Notes under the pieces: generated by a model
Told to the model about the DNA's origin: nothing
Databases searched by the model: none
Seen by the model: the letters and a program-made list of their open reading frames with translations, nothing else
Position numbers and translations under genes: made by a program
NCBI GenBank assembly: GCA_014706295.1
Contig: JACSVZ010000022.1
Span: 12,046,830-12,110,829, forward strand
DNA: 64,000 bases
Source of the DNA: Lycocorax pyrrhopterus obiensis
Lineage: Eukaryota; Chordata; Aves; Passeriformes; Paradisaeidae
Direction of reading: 5' to 3'
Shown here: positions 1 through 11,190 of the stretch, one piece after another
How positions within the stretch are numbered: the first letter of the stretch is position 1
Layout: the number at the start of each line of letters is the position of its first letter

Positions 1-3000
1 TTTGAACAGATTTTTATGGGAACTTCAAAAGGCATATTCCCAGCATAAAATCCTTCCACATCCCCCTGTAATAGTCAAAAATTGAGCAGAGCAGATTGCT
101 GCTCATGCTTTCTTTTTTTTTTCCCCCAGAAACCTCTAATCTCTATTACATTTTTTTTTTTTTTTAATTCTCCATCAGAAAATTTCAATCCAAACCACAA
201 ATTCTCCATAAAAACAACTAGAAAGGTCATCCTGGTTTTAAAACAGCTGTCTCCAAAGACCTGGATAATGTACCCCCTTCTACCTCCCTCACAGAGTTCC
301 TACACAAGGTTCTAACATTTTTGGAGTCATTAATAGATGCAAGCTGCTCATTTTGGAGTGATACCCTGGAATTTGGCCTTAGAGGGGTGCTGAGCTCCCC
401 CAGCTGCATCCAGATATTTTAACAGAGCAAACACCCCAAGGCATGAGATACCCAGCCCTGCACCGTCACAATTTGGGTTCTGCAATTACTGCACTTGGGA
501 GAACTCCAGTGTGTGACTCAATGCTTTCCTCTGTAAAGTGGCAGTAATGTCACCCTCCTCCTAAATTAATTCTGAACTTATGAATTCCATAGACAAGCCA
601 GAGAGGAAGTTAGTCACTGCCTCCAGAGCAGCGTTTGAGCAGTTTTCTGGAATTAAAATATCAAACAGTTGCTCTTTAAAGGAGCTCTTTGCAGGTGCAC
701 TTTGTGCACATGGACACTTCAGGAAAAAAGGCATGTGAATATTTAGCTTAAAGATCATAAACCCATGTACACCCCCAGAGGAATCAAATTGAAATTGTTC
801 AGGTAAATTTAATTTGACATTTCCAGGCTATGTATTACCCAAACCTTGTGTATATAACATCTTTATGCTCCACAGTCTCCCAGAATCCCAGATTTTAGTG
901 TCTTAGCACCAGAAAGGACAGTCTCCTGCTGGTATTACGTTGCTCCAGGACTAACTACCCATCTTCGTGGTCCTCCCTCCTCCTCCTCCTTCAGCTGGAA
1001 CACGCTCTTGGGAGAGTTTCCTACTAAAACTCCCCCAAGGGACACCTTGACTCCGGCCATTTCTGGTGCTGTGAGCAGCACTAAGCTCTCTCACCAGCTT
1101 CATAATTTTTTCCCCTCCTTTCACTATCTCAGCTTCAAAGAATCATTTAATCCTTATCTCAGACCAAAGGGCTGCATTAAGGCAGACTTGCTCCCTGTGC
1201 CCAGGGCCAGCACAGCCACCAGCCTTTCTTTCCAGCTGGTCCCCAAGGCTGCGGTTTGAGCGTGGCCAATGCAGGGAACATCCCACAATTAGTCTGGTTT
1301 CCTCCTGCTCCCACACGCTCCTTGAGAATTCCCTGTCCTGAATACACTCTACTGGTCCAGCACAGCCAGCTGGATCCTGACCTGGAGCCCTACACCTGGT
1401 TCAAAGGGGAAAACAATCCTGCAAAACCTCTTTAACATGATCAGAATTATGATTCATGTTCATATTGAACTTAGGAAATAAAAATACTGGCCATCAACAG
1501 AAGAGATCTCAGGAAAGTAGATATTCATGGAAATGACAGTATACTGGAAAAAAGCAAGTTCCCTCACAGAGATTTGTTCCTACTGCACAAGCAAAGTACC
1601 TTTATTGCCATTTTATGTATCATTTCAACAGATAAACTTATTAATTATTTGTAGCATGTTCAAGAGTAAACACAGACTCCAGGGAGGAAGCCAAGGCTTT
1701 TTAAAGTTCAGCTGGCACCCAAAAGTCCTGGAAGCACCACAGGATCGGCCACAGTGCAGACAAGAATTGGTGTTTATTTGAATTTTTATCACCAGTTTAT
1801 GTGGAAAGGCATTTCTTTAGTCCACAGGCTGATATCCCATGCTCAAAGTAAGAAAAGCAGCAACATTTTTCTCCCTTTGCAGCATCATCTCTGCCTGGGT
1901 CTTTTGACTTCTCTGGCAATCAGCAGGGGCAAGTCTCCAGACAGAATTCCTCCTTGTTCTCTTTTCCAAACCTAAAAAAGTCTTGAACTGCTTTTATTTT
2001 TAATTTAATAAAATAAAACTAATGCTTCAAATAGGAAACATTTGAGGACAAGTCTCAGTTTGGGCTACTTTATTATGGCTGAGTTTTAATCCTCGGTGCA
2101 TAAGAAGGATTATGCTGAGAACACTGACATCACCTTAAATATAGCAGCATGAATATGCTACTGTAATAAATCTTTTCAGCTTTTAATTTCAATTCAGGAA
2201 AGATGCTGGTTGAGAATATCTTCTTTCCCAGTAACCTTCCCCTGTCTCAGACATGCCCACACTCCCAGGCATCATCTGACACAGCCTTGTCAGTCAGGAA
2301 GGTGAAGAGGTGCCACCTCCACCCGACACCACAAGCCTCAAAAAAATCTTCTGCAGATCCAGAAAGAGCAGTGAAGTGCTGGTTTTACCTGTTGCAATTA
2401 TCAGTTGGAAAGAGGGGGGATAAATCTCTTTAAGCTGTAACAAAAAAAAAGGTTGACCAGTAAAATCTGAGCTCGCACGGGGAAAATTTCTCCCTTTAAA
2501 ATTTTTTGGGGGGAGACAATGTGAAGGTGGAGGTGGGCTCAGTTCTCCACAGGATTTTGCTCTCACAGCTCAGGAGGAGGATGGAGCACAGCAAAGTATC
2601 CAGGAAAGAGATTTGATTTATAAGTGAAGCATCAGCAAATGTCTTAAAAGGTCTCCTGAGAGTTTGTAATACTCTGGAAGAGCTGAGAGTAATAAAATGG
2701 AATAAAATCGATGACAGAGCAGAGTTTCCTGCCCAACACACCAGCACAGTGAGTGCTGCTTCCTGTGGGCAGAGGGGACCCTGCAGAGGGGTCTGAAAGC
2801 TTTTTCCCCTCAAAGGTGAGGAGCTGGGAATGCTCCAGCTGATGTTGAGGTCTGATGACCTTCACCAAAAGGGCAGGTTCTTCACCAGGTATCAGAAACC
2901 TCCTCCTGACAGTTCTGGTATCACCTGGCACTCTTGTGATTACCCAGGGACTTTATTTGTCTCTTTGTCTTTTAGATCATCATGGGACTGTAGATTTATT

Positions 3001-5112
3001 CAGAGGTTTGGATGGTGACTAGAGTGAAGATATTATCTAGGTTTCTTGCAGAAATATCAGATTCTGGGAAATGGGTCTATAAATAACAGAATTTTGTGCT
3101 CAAGGAATGTTTTCTGGTTGTATTTTATGAATTGGAATTATGGTTATCATCAAAGGAGTGCTGGGAGCCAGTTACTACAGCACACAGATATCACCAGTTT
3201 GGGCCTGCAAGTGATGTGCTGGTAGTGTCCTCTCTGGCAGGAGATGTGAAATGTCACAGCTCTCATTTTGCTGGGGAAAAAAAAATACCCCAGCTACGAT
3301 ATCATCCATCTTTCCCTGCATATGGAGCACTATCAGCAAGTGTCGGTGGCAGCACCTGACACTTGCAGACTGGCCTGATAACACACCTCCCGTCCCAGAT
3401 ACGTGCCAGACAAACACGTGGAGCAGCTCCACTGATCACTGCCAGGGCAGCTTTCGTGGTACAGGTTTGTGGAGAAGAGCAGTCCACGGCTTTTGTGGGT
3501 GAGCATGTGCAAAGCAGCACAGAAATCAGGCTGCTGGAGCTGCAGCAGCCTCCCCAAACCAAAAATAAGTGTCTCTGTAGCCTTTAGGCCAAGATTAGCA
3601 CTAACTAGTCTTGGACTAACTGTGCAGCAGCCTGATGAGACCTGAGGAGGCCATTAGAATCTCTCTGGTTTTGAGCAGAGTGGAGTGAATGCAAAAACCT
3701 CTTTGCAAATTCGTGGTCCTGCTAATTTTTTTGGGTTGATTCAATCAGCATTGTGCTGTTGCACATGTTTCCCCAAAAGGGCCTGCCCAGGGCTGTTATC
3801 TACACATTGAGGGAAAAATTACTTTTTGCGTTATAATTCCTGGTTTGAAATGAACATTGCAGTCATTTTAAACAGGCTTAGCTTACACTTGGTGAAATCT
3901 TTGGTTCAGCCTGATCCGTCTGCTTTAAGGCTGTCAAACTGAAAGGAATTAAAACGCAGAGAAAGTGATTTAGAAAAGAAAATGCAACTTGGCAATTTAA
4001 CTTTGCTACAGGGATGAAGTTTTAAGAAATGATTCGCAGTTTGGGTGTCTTTCGCCTTGGGAGCCTGAGGTTGGACTCATTAAAGAAAAACAATTTTCAG
4101 AAAATATTGAACACCCACCTTTGGAAAAGCCGTTCTCAGCAGGTAGGTAAAGATGATCTGTTTGAAAAGCTCAGCTCAGCCTTAAATTAAAAAATAATAA
4201 AAATTAAGCCAGGTACAACAGAGTAACTGTGATACTCCATGGGCAGCAAGGCCAAAAGCAGATCTGAGAAGAGGAAACACCAGTGAAAAGGCAGCAGTGA
4301 TGCTCATGTTAGAAGGAGGTGGAAATAAACAGGATTTTAAATTATTGTAAAGTAGCAGTTACAGAGCAGTGGCGTAACAAGAGGTGGTCAATATTCTTTG
4401 GTTATGAGGCCAGAGACCATGAGGTCTCCAGGATTTTGGGACTTGTTGCTGCTAGTTATGAAATAATGCAAACTGGAGGACTTTTAAAAGGATCTGGCTG
4501 GCTGACCTCCTTTCAAGACGATAATTTTGATGATGTTGGTACTCTTCTGCTTTAGGAAAGATGAATTAGGGAATTTAAAGTCCTAGATGTGCATCTCATC
4601 TTTTAATTTAAATTTAAATAAAAAAATAAATAGTTGGGAATAAAAACAGAGGGATATGATGTCATTTCCAGAGCTAAATAAAACGTTGAACCTAACTAAA
4701 ATGCACTGATGGTGTAAAAGGAGCTAAGAGTTCAAAATTAATCCCATTATTGTGCTCTAAAGCATTACTAATAGGTGCAGTGGTTTTGGCAGATCCTGTT
4801 ATTTTAATGCTACCCTTTCTCCTAAATATTTCGTAGCTGGTTTTCATTTCTTTTATTAAATAGTCACTTTAGAAGGAAGATAAACTCCCTCTTAGTGACG
4901 TTCAGGAGCACCCGACCCTCAGGGTCTGGCGAGGGAGGTGTTTTTGAGGGATCTGTAGGAATTAGCAGGCTCAGCAAAGGGGTGACGAGGAATCCCTGTG
5001 CCCGAGTGGCCCTGCAGGCTGGGTCACCCCATGGCTGTGCAGCCAGGCAGCGCTGCAGCAGGCTGATATTGCATTTGCAGGGTGATAATCTCATGCTGAT
5101 CAATGCAGAGCC
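1..5112. other. No gene found
   Basis: Anonymous sequence. It holds T-runs at 111-122 and 151-165, a short (TCC)n at 978-990 and AT-rich stretches at 4600-4640. Open frames are up to about 105 codons, overlap on both strands and show no domain. An acceptor-like CTTTCTTTTTTTTTTTCCCCCAG-type tract ends at 129 but has no good donor after it. Confidence 0.7.
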
Positions 5113-5272
5113 CGGGCAGAGCACACCCTGAAATCCCCGCGCGCGCAGAATAATAACGGCGCTTCCCGAGCGGTCCCATTCATTCCAGTGGGACTCTCTC
5201 GTAATCAATATATTTGTTTCCAAATTATAGTGCTATTGGTCCAACTTGATCTTTATTCCCGCGAGCCAATTG
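5113..5272. promoter_or_regulatory. Small CpG patch with paired CCAAT boxes
   Basis: CpG dinucleotides cluster at 5137-5173 (CCCCGCGCGCGC, AACGGCGC, CCCGAGCGG) in otherwise CpG-poor DNA. Downstream lie ATTGG at 5235-5239 and CCAAT at 5266-5270, about 31 bp apart and in opposite orientations; NF-Y sites are often paired near this spacing. This is promoter- or enhancer-like, but no TATA box, initiator or coding exon could be tied to it. Confidence 0.3.
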
Positions 5273-6175
5273 CGTGTGCAGGAGGCCTGGAAGCGATGCC
5301 ACAGCCAGGGCTGCTCTCTTCCCACTGCCATTGTTCCAGGACTCCCGTCCTCGGAGTTATTGTTCAAGCTGCCAGTTATCTCCGAGTGCTCCCAGCAGAT
5401 GTTGGGGGGAGGGGGCAATTTATTTATTTCTTTTTATGAAGTTTGCCTCTTTATGGGCCAGCCCCGACAAGAGATTAATTCTCTTTGGTCTCCCCTACGC
5501 TTTTTGTTTTGTCTCTTTAAGTTGGAAAATATTTGGAGAGGGAAAAAAATGTGTTTTCTTGCTGTTCAAAATAATAATAATTTGCCTGTGGAAATTTCTT
5601 ACTGACTTGAAAAGGAGCCCTGAATTTGCTGATAGTAAATAAAGGACAACCCTGCTTTCACTGCAGTCAGTGTAGCTGTTCCTGAAGGGTTTCATGGGTG
5701 CTGATTTGCGTGCAGAGCTGTCCATGACGAGGTGTTTCTGGTTTATGAACATCCACCAAAGTCCAGCATTTATTTTTGTCTGTGGTGGAAACAAAAACCA
5801 AAAACCTGGAGCCAGTTTTTGAAGACATAGAATTGTATCAAAATATTTGTTTTCAAATCAAATCCTAGTTATCATAAGAAGGTTTCTTATTTTTGGCACT
5901 GTTGGATAGCATTAAGAGACAGAAAAGACTTTCGAGCCATAGCCTGGTCTCTGGGGTGGTTTTCCTGGTCATAAGAGATGCAAGGTTAAAGCTCCTTCTG
6001 AAGAGGAGCTTTTCACTCTGCATCTTCTTGATGATCCACTCAACCCCAAACCAAGTGATGGGGTATGACAGCTCTCTCTTTTCTGCTCTCTCATGTGCAC
6101 ATGAGAAATGAGCAGGGAAGCCCAGAAGAAAGCTGGTTGATGTGGATTTGTCTCTATAGAGCATTTTACCCTTGC
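5273..6175. other. No gene found
   Basis: Unique AT-rich sequence with GGGGGGAGGGGG at 5404-5415. Two overlapping ~120-codon frames on the plus strand at 5246-5642 are unrelated to each other and to any family I know. Confidence 0.7.
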
Positions 6176-6345
6176 TCATAGACTCACAGAACCACAGAAT
6201 TGTGTGGGTTGGAAGTGACACTAAAGCTCATCTCATTCCAATCCCCTGCCAGGGCCAGGGACACCTTCCACTGGACCAGGTTGCTCCCAGCCCTATCCAG
6301 CCTAACTTTGGACACTTCCAGGGATGGGGCATCCAATGATTCATC
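6176..6345 (-). mobile_element. CR1 LINE 3' end fragment
   Basis: The plus strand starts with TCATAGACTCACAGAACCAC and runs through GGTTGGAAGTGAC, CCCCTGCCAGGGCCAGGGAC, CTTCCACTGGACCAGGTTGC and GGGATGGGGCATCCA. This is the reverse complement of the CR1 3' region, so the element lies on the minus strand with its 3' terminus at 6176. Similarity fades after about 6340. It is 5'-truncated, as nearly all CR1 copies are, carries no ORF2 coding sequence and shows many point differences, so it is an old dead copy. CR1 is the dominant LINE of birds, crocodilians and turtles. Confidence 0.9.
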
Positions 6346-6559
6346 CTTTTTTAGTGACATCTCATGAAGAAAACAATGCCCCAGCCAGTTCTGCTTTAGT
6401 GCAGGTGACAGTGTAGAGCACCTCAATGAATGAAGCCTACGGCACCCACATGGAGAGCTCACACCTTTGGAAGTTCACATCGCATCCAAAGCTGGCTTGG
6501 CTCCTTGCCTAGCCCTAACATTATTTCTGAATACTTAACCAGCAACAAAACAAAATGAA

Positions 6560-7025
6560 AAATAGCCCACGCCATACCTTGATTAGGGATTAGAAATGTT
6601 AACTGGCCAGTGCCTTTTCCTGCAGGGGCACGCAGCCCCTACACCTTTAATTAGGGTAGCCCGTGGTCCTTGCCATAAAGCTGATAAGTAATAAATAGCT
6701 GCCTTTGTCACATGCAAGTTCAGCATTGTGAAACGGCACACGGACGGCTTTAAAAAGCCTTTGATTAAACCCAGCACTACAGTAAATCTACAAACACAGA
6801 GGAAAGAAAAGAAGCTATTTAGTCTGTGCCAGTTCCCGGCATTAAGTATGCAAATTTCTCGGTGTCTTCAGCTCCCAAGAACAGCAGGCGCTGAATGCAG
6901 CAGCAGCAGCAAGCGGCACGACATCATTCATTTCAATCATTAAAACAAAAGCGGGATAAATCGCTACCTAATTTGTAAAATATGCTTATCATATAGGCTC
7001 TTTGGTCTTTAAGAAAAGCACCAGC
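6560..7025. promoter_or_regulatory. Candidate conserved non-coding element
   Basis: Repeat-free, AT-leaning block with many TAAT/ATTA cores (GATTAGGGATTAG, TTTAATTAGGG, CTGATAAGTAATAAA, CATTAAGTATGCAAAT) and an octamer-like ATGCAAAT at 6848-6855. It lies between a CR1 and the hexanucleotide repeat. The texture resembles deeply conserved developmental enhancers; conservation could not be tested. Confidence 0.35.
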
Positions 7026-7130
7026 TGAATGAGAATCACTGAATTATTTTGGAAAAAAAAAATCATAGAATCAATTCTGGTTTTCCCCCTTCTCTCAATG
7101 ATTGTTCTTTTATTTCTTTTTCCTTTCCTT

Positions 7131-7190
7131 TTCTCTTTCTCTTTCTCTTTCTCTTTCTCTTTCTCTTTCTCTTTCTCTTTCTCTTTCCCT
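7131..7190 (+). repeat. (TTCTCT)n hexanucleotide microsatellite
   Basis: Nine perfect TTCTCT units at 7131-7184 plus one TTCCCT variant, embedded in a longer pyrimidine-only tract (about 7111-7236) of CCTTT and CTTTCC variants. The strand is all pyrimidine, so the apparent alternating Ser/Phe/Leu reading frames across it are artefacts of the repeat. Confidence 0.97.
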
Positions 7191-8459
7191 TTGCTCTTTC
7201 CCTTCCCTTTTCCCTTTCTTTCTCTGTTTCTCTTCCCAGTTTCAGGTAAAACCTATCTGTAGCCTTCCCTCAAGCTTCCACACCAAGCCTGGGGAAAATC
7301 AGTCTTTTTACCTGAACATGCAAAACTCAACATTCCCATCTCCATCTTCTCGCTCCCTTTTTCCAAAAAAAAGCAGGGTAGCACTGACCAAAGCCCAGCC
7401 TGGAGCTCTGTGCTGGACATCACCCATCACCCCTCTCACACTGCCCCATCCAGTCCCTGCTGCCATCCTTGTGCAGTTGCTCAGGAATCTCCCTTCCTCC
7501 CTGCATGGGAAAATGCGTGTCCAAACAGCCTGATCCTGCAACCTGCTGGGAGCTGCCCGCCCAGGGAGCCCCCCTGGCTGGTTCATCACCCCTGTACAGA
7601 GGGATGAGCTGTCTCTGGCCTCTCTCCCTGTTCCTGGATGCTCAGCTCAGTCCTCACCACTCCTTACAAACAGCAGCAGAGAGGATTATTGGTACCCAGG
7701 GAGCATCACCACTGGATCCATAAAAAGGCTAAATTCTCCCCTATCTGAATGTGTGCTGGCCTGCAGGTAGCCTCTTTTCCCAATTAGGTCATCCCTTTCA
7801 CATGAACTTCCCTGGCCTCTCTCCGTGGCTGTGTGGGGTGCGGGGGCCACAAACGCTCGCAGGGGCTGCCCCTATAACCGGTCACTGCCTTAGTGGCTCC
7901 TCTGCCTGTGCCCCACGACGTGTGTGTGATGAGAAACAGGGCCAGCAGCCCTGCTCTTGTATGAAAAGTGTCCTTTGATGCTTCCCCAGCTGTTCAGCCA
8001 TTCAGCTGTTCCAGGATAGTGCCTCTGGCAGTACAGCTCCCCGCTGTGGCTATGCCGGGGCGTCAGCAGATGGAGCATATCGTGGTTATTGAAGCTGGAT
8101 ACAGTGGCTGTCAGCAGCCTCGCATTGCCTGGCATATGCAAATAGGTCCCAGGCATCTGGTTGTGTCTTGGGCTGGCCACGTTCAAAAACAGGAAAAGAA
8201 ACCTCTTGGTTTGGGAACCCCACTGGCCCTGGCTGGGATGGCACCGTGCAATAGCCACTGTGTGATCCATGGGTAGGAAGCCAGGGAAGGGGGAGTTTTC
8301 TAAAGTAGTAGAACTACAAATGGTCATGCAAAATGCACACCTGAGAGGTGACCCGGGTGCTGCAGGGCCTGGGGGCTGTGAGAGCACAGCCACAGATGGG
8401 AGCAGAGCCCACAGCCCCAGCACCAAGGGCTGTTGTTGGAACAGGGACTGGAAGGAAAT
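7191..8459. other. No gene found
   Basis: GC-moderate sequence between the hexanucleotide repeat and the CR1. A 178-codon minus-strand frame (7890-8426) spans unrelated sequence and runs up to the CR1 without domain or splice support. Confidence 0.7.
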
Positions 8460-8718
8460 AAAGATGAGGCAACAGGAAGAAACTGATGCACAGGAAGTTC
8501 CACCTAAATATAAGGAAGAACTTCTTCCCTGTGCAGTAACCGAGCACTGAACACATTGCCCAGAGAGGGTGTGGAGTCTCCCTCACAGGAGATATCCCAA
8601 AACCATCTGGATGCAATCCTGTGCAATGTGCTCTGAGGTGGCCCTGCTTGAGCAAGGAGGTTGGACCAGGTGACCCAGTGTGATCCCTTCCAACCTGACC
8701 CATTCTGTGATTCTATGA
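8460..8718 (+). mobile_element. CR1 LINE 3' end fragment (longest copy in the window)
   Basis: Recognised from the CR1 landmarks CACAGGAAGTTCCACCTAAA, AGGAAGAACTTCTTCCCTGT, CCCAGAGAGGGTGTGGAGTC, GGTTGGACCAGGTGACCCAG and the terminal CATTCTGTGATTCTATGA at 8701-8718. It covers the last C-terminal part of ORF2 and the 3' UTR of a CR1 in plus orientation, truncated at its 5' end around 8460. The match is clear along its whole length, so this copy is younger or better preserved than the others here. Coding capacity is lost. Confidence 0.93.
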
Positions 8719-8769
8719 AATGTTTGATGCACCTCGGATGCTTGTGACACCTTTTACTTCACTTTGGTA

Positions 8770-8875
8770 TCACAGAAACACAGAATATCCTGAGCTGGAA
8801 AGGAGACACAAGGATCATTAAGTCCTAGTCCTGGCCCTGCACAGGACAATCCTAAGAATAACACCATCAGTTTAG
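8770..8875 (-). mobile_element. CR1 LINE 3' end fragment (different subfamily)
   Basis: The plus strand reads TCACAGAAACACAGAATATC, CTGAGCTGGAAAGGAGACAC, AAGGATCATTAAGTCC and CCTGGCCCTGCACAGGACAA. This is the reverse complement of the CR1 subfamily whose tail reads '...GGGTCCCTTCCAACTCAGGATATTCTATGATTC'-like. The 3' terminus is at 8770 and the homology fades by about 8875. It lies 51 bp from the tail of the plus-strand CR1 at 8460-8718, so the two are tail to tail. Confidence 0.85.
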
Positions 8876-9984
8876 CCTGTTGGTGGCAGAACAATCAAAA
8901 AAGGGAAATTAAATGTTAGTTTATCTCCAACTTTTTTCAGGTGGCCACGTGTCACCCAGTCAGCCAGCAGATGAACAAGCTGAGTGCACAAAAAAATCCA
9001 GCCCAAACTGGTGCTGTTTGCACCAGTTATAAACTCTACACCTCTCTATGTGGAGCTCACAGTCCTGTCAGTGTCTACAAATTTCATGTGATGACCTACA
9101 GCCAGATCTCATAGCTGCCCAGTTGAGTCTGAGAAAGGATTTTCAGCCCCGGTGCCCGTAGGATGGTGGCTCTTACCACTGATGTGTTGAACAGCATTGA
9201 GATGTTCTTGCATTAAAGAGCACCATTTCAAACCACCTAAAAACCCCCAGCTTGGTGCCAGCGTTGCACTCAGAGGCAGGTAAGAGAGCACTGAGATGAA
9301 ATGCTGTGAGGTGCAGATACTGCAGGTGTCAGTGCCTCACCTGGGCAGCTGCAGCCAAGGATAACGCCTCTCTTCTTTCATGGGGCAGGTTGAGAAGAGG
9401 ATGTTACAGAACAGCCACCCCGAGAGTTTTCTTTGCTTCTCCTCTGGAGATGGAACATGTTCTCCTCTCCTCCCGTCTGCTCTGCTTTGTCCTGGCTCTG
9501 TGGATGCTGGAGTGGAACCCAGAAATCATCCCAGCTCAGCCGAGGGATGCCTCGGGCTCTGGTGTGGCACATCAAACCTCCCCTCCTTGGCCCGACAGTC
9601 TCCTGGCACTCTTTGCAATGCCAGTGCCTTACCCAGCTCCTGCCTGCTCCTGTGCTTCCTCCTCGGCTCCTTTTGCAACATCAGAGGGACATAAAAGGAG
9701 GGAAGGAAGAGAAATAACACCCTGAATATTGTGCCTTCTAATTAGGCTGCCAGTGATGAAACAGCTTCTCAGGAGCACACGGTGTAAGGTTTGCTGGCAC
9801 AGGGCTTTCCGGCCATGCCCATTATTGCCAGAGGAAAAGCAAGTTCCATCCTTGTGGGACCTCATGTGGTCTCCTGAGGTCACGGAGCAGCCTTAACTGA
9901 TCCAGAAAGACCTGCAGGAAGAAGCTGAAATCCAAATTCCTTCCCCACCTTTGCTAATGGTGTCTTCACCGTAAAGGGACTTGT
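8876..9984. other. No gene found
   Basis: Anonymous sequence. Several 80-140 codon frames overlap on both strands at 9300-9880, a sign of low stop density in CT/GC-rich DNA and not of genes. Confidence 0.65.
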
Positions 9985-10500
9985 AGAAACTTCAGCTGCA
10001 CAAGCTGTTCTTATGATGTTGTTGTATAAATATGTTTTATGTATAAATATGCATTTGAATCCGTGTTTGGACTCAAACCTGTCTGTTCATCCAGCTGTCG
10101 AGTAACCTCTGCAAACAGCAGGGTCCTTCGTGACAGATTGAAACCGAGAAAACCGCTGCCTGTGCTGCAAAACATATTTAATTTGTTAAAGAGATGGGAA
10201 CTTTGTTGAATTAATAAGATGTGCTAGAGAAGGGAACCACTCTCCGAAGAGCTGAGTCCTGGTTACAAGTGCAGTTTGCAGCTTGCTGGTAATCCTGCAA
10301 TTAAAGCTACAGTACCAGCGTATCACAAAAATGGGATTTGCATAATTTGAAATTTGAGGAAAATCTCTAAATACTTTAATTTTGATAGAAACTGTTTCCA
10401 CTGCTGACATGTGTCTACACCTATAATTTCGGCTGATAAATTGCTGTAATTTCTCCTCCATTTCATGTTCTTTCTAACATTAATTGTCAGTTGTAGAGTA
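9985..10500. promoter_or_regulatory. Candidate conserved non-coding element
   Basis: About 500 bp of unique AT-rich sequence without repeats: ATAAATATG repeated near 10026-10050, GCATTTGAATCC, TTTAATTTGTTAAAG, TTGCATAATTTG, CTAACATTAATTG. Many homeodomain and POU-like words and no open frame with coding character. It is bounded on the right by GA repeats. Confidence 0.35.
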
Positions 10501-10506
10501 AAACAG

Positions 10507-10632
10507 TAGAAAGAGAGAGAGAGGGAGAGAATAATGTCATTGTGCTTTTGTGGTGTGAATAGCCTTCCGAGGAATGATTATCTTCCACACAGATGCAAAC
10601 AAAAAAAAAAAAGACTCAGAGAGAGAGAGAGA
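10507..10632. repeat. Two short (GA)n tracts with an A-run between
   Basis: GA repeats at 10512-10530 and 10617-10632 flank 85 bp of unique sequence with an A12 run (about 10601-10613). Simple-sequence DNA with no coding potential. Confidence 0.85.
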
Positions 10633-11097
10633 CCTCTTGCTTTGCACAAAACTGCTGCAATGGGCATCAGTGTCTCACTGTGAGGTAGGGAAACAAGGAG
10701 TTAAAGCCAGGTAAATGTACCTGGGAGTGATTGTGGACATTTCCCAGGCTGCTAGAAGGAAAGAGGGACTTTCCACAGGGATGTAGAGATGCAGGGGATG
10801 TCTGGTGATGCATAGCTGGAGGCCTGAGCTGCAGGATTCCAGGGATTGAATCCTCAGTGTCAGCCATCTCCTGTCCCAAGCAAGACCCTCTCAGAGCCAT
10901 CAGCAGTGATGGACTCACCTGGTTGGGTTTTCCAGAAGGAAAACTGAGGGGAAGAAAGGCAAGCTGTGAGTCCCTGCATGAAGCAGCTTCACAGAACCTC
11001 CTCCACCCATGACCTGTCCCCATCCCACCTCCCCAAATGCCACTTTTCAAGCTACTTTTAAATAAAATACCCTTTCAAACAGAGGGCTAGTGGTACT

Positions 11098-11190
11098 AAA
11101 TTATTCTATTAATTTATTATTCATGATGAAAAATTATTCTAATAAACGGTGAAAAATTATTCTAATAACATTCTATCCTATTAATATTCT
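11098..11190. repeat. AT-rich imperfect tandem repeat, ~23 bp period
   Basis: The 19-mer TGAAAAATTATTCTAATAA occurs exactly at 11127-11145 and again at 11150-11168, a period of 23 bp. Diverged partial copies with ATTATTCTATTAAT lie upstream (11100-11120) and TTCTATCCTATTAAT downstream (11171-11185). Confidence 0.85.

Noticed and set aside
7029..7533. Three overlapping frames rich in Ser-Phe, Leu-Phe and Ser-Leu
   Set aside because: Produced by the (TTCTCT)n repeat in three frames.
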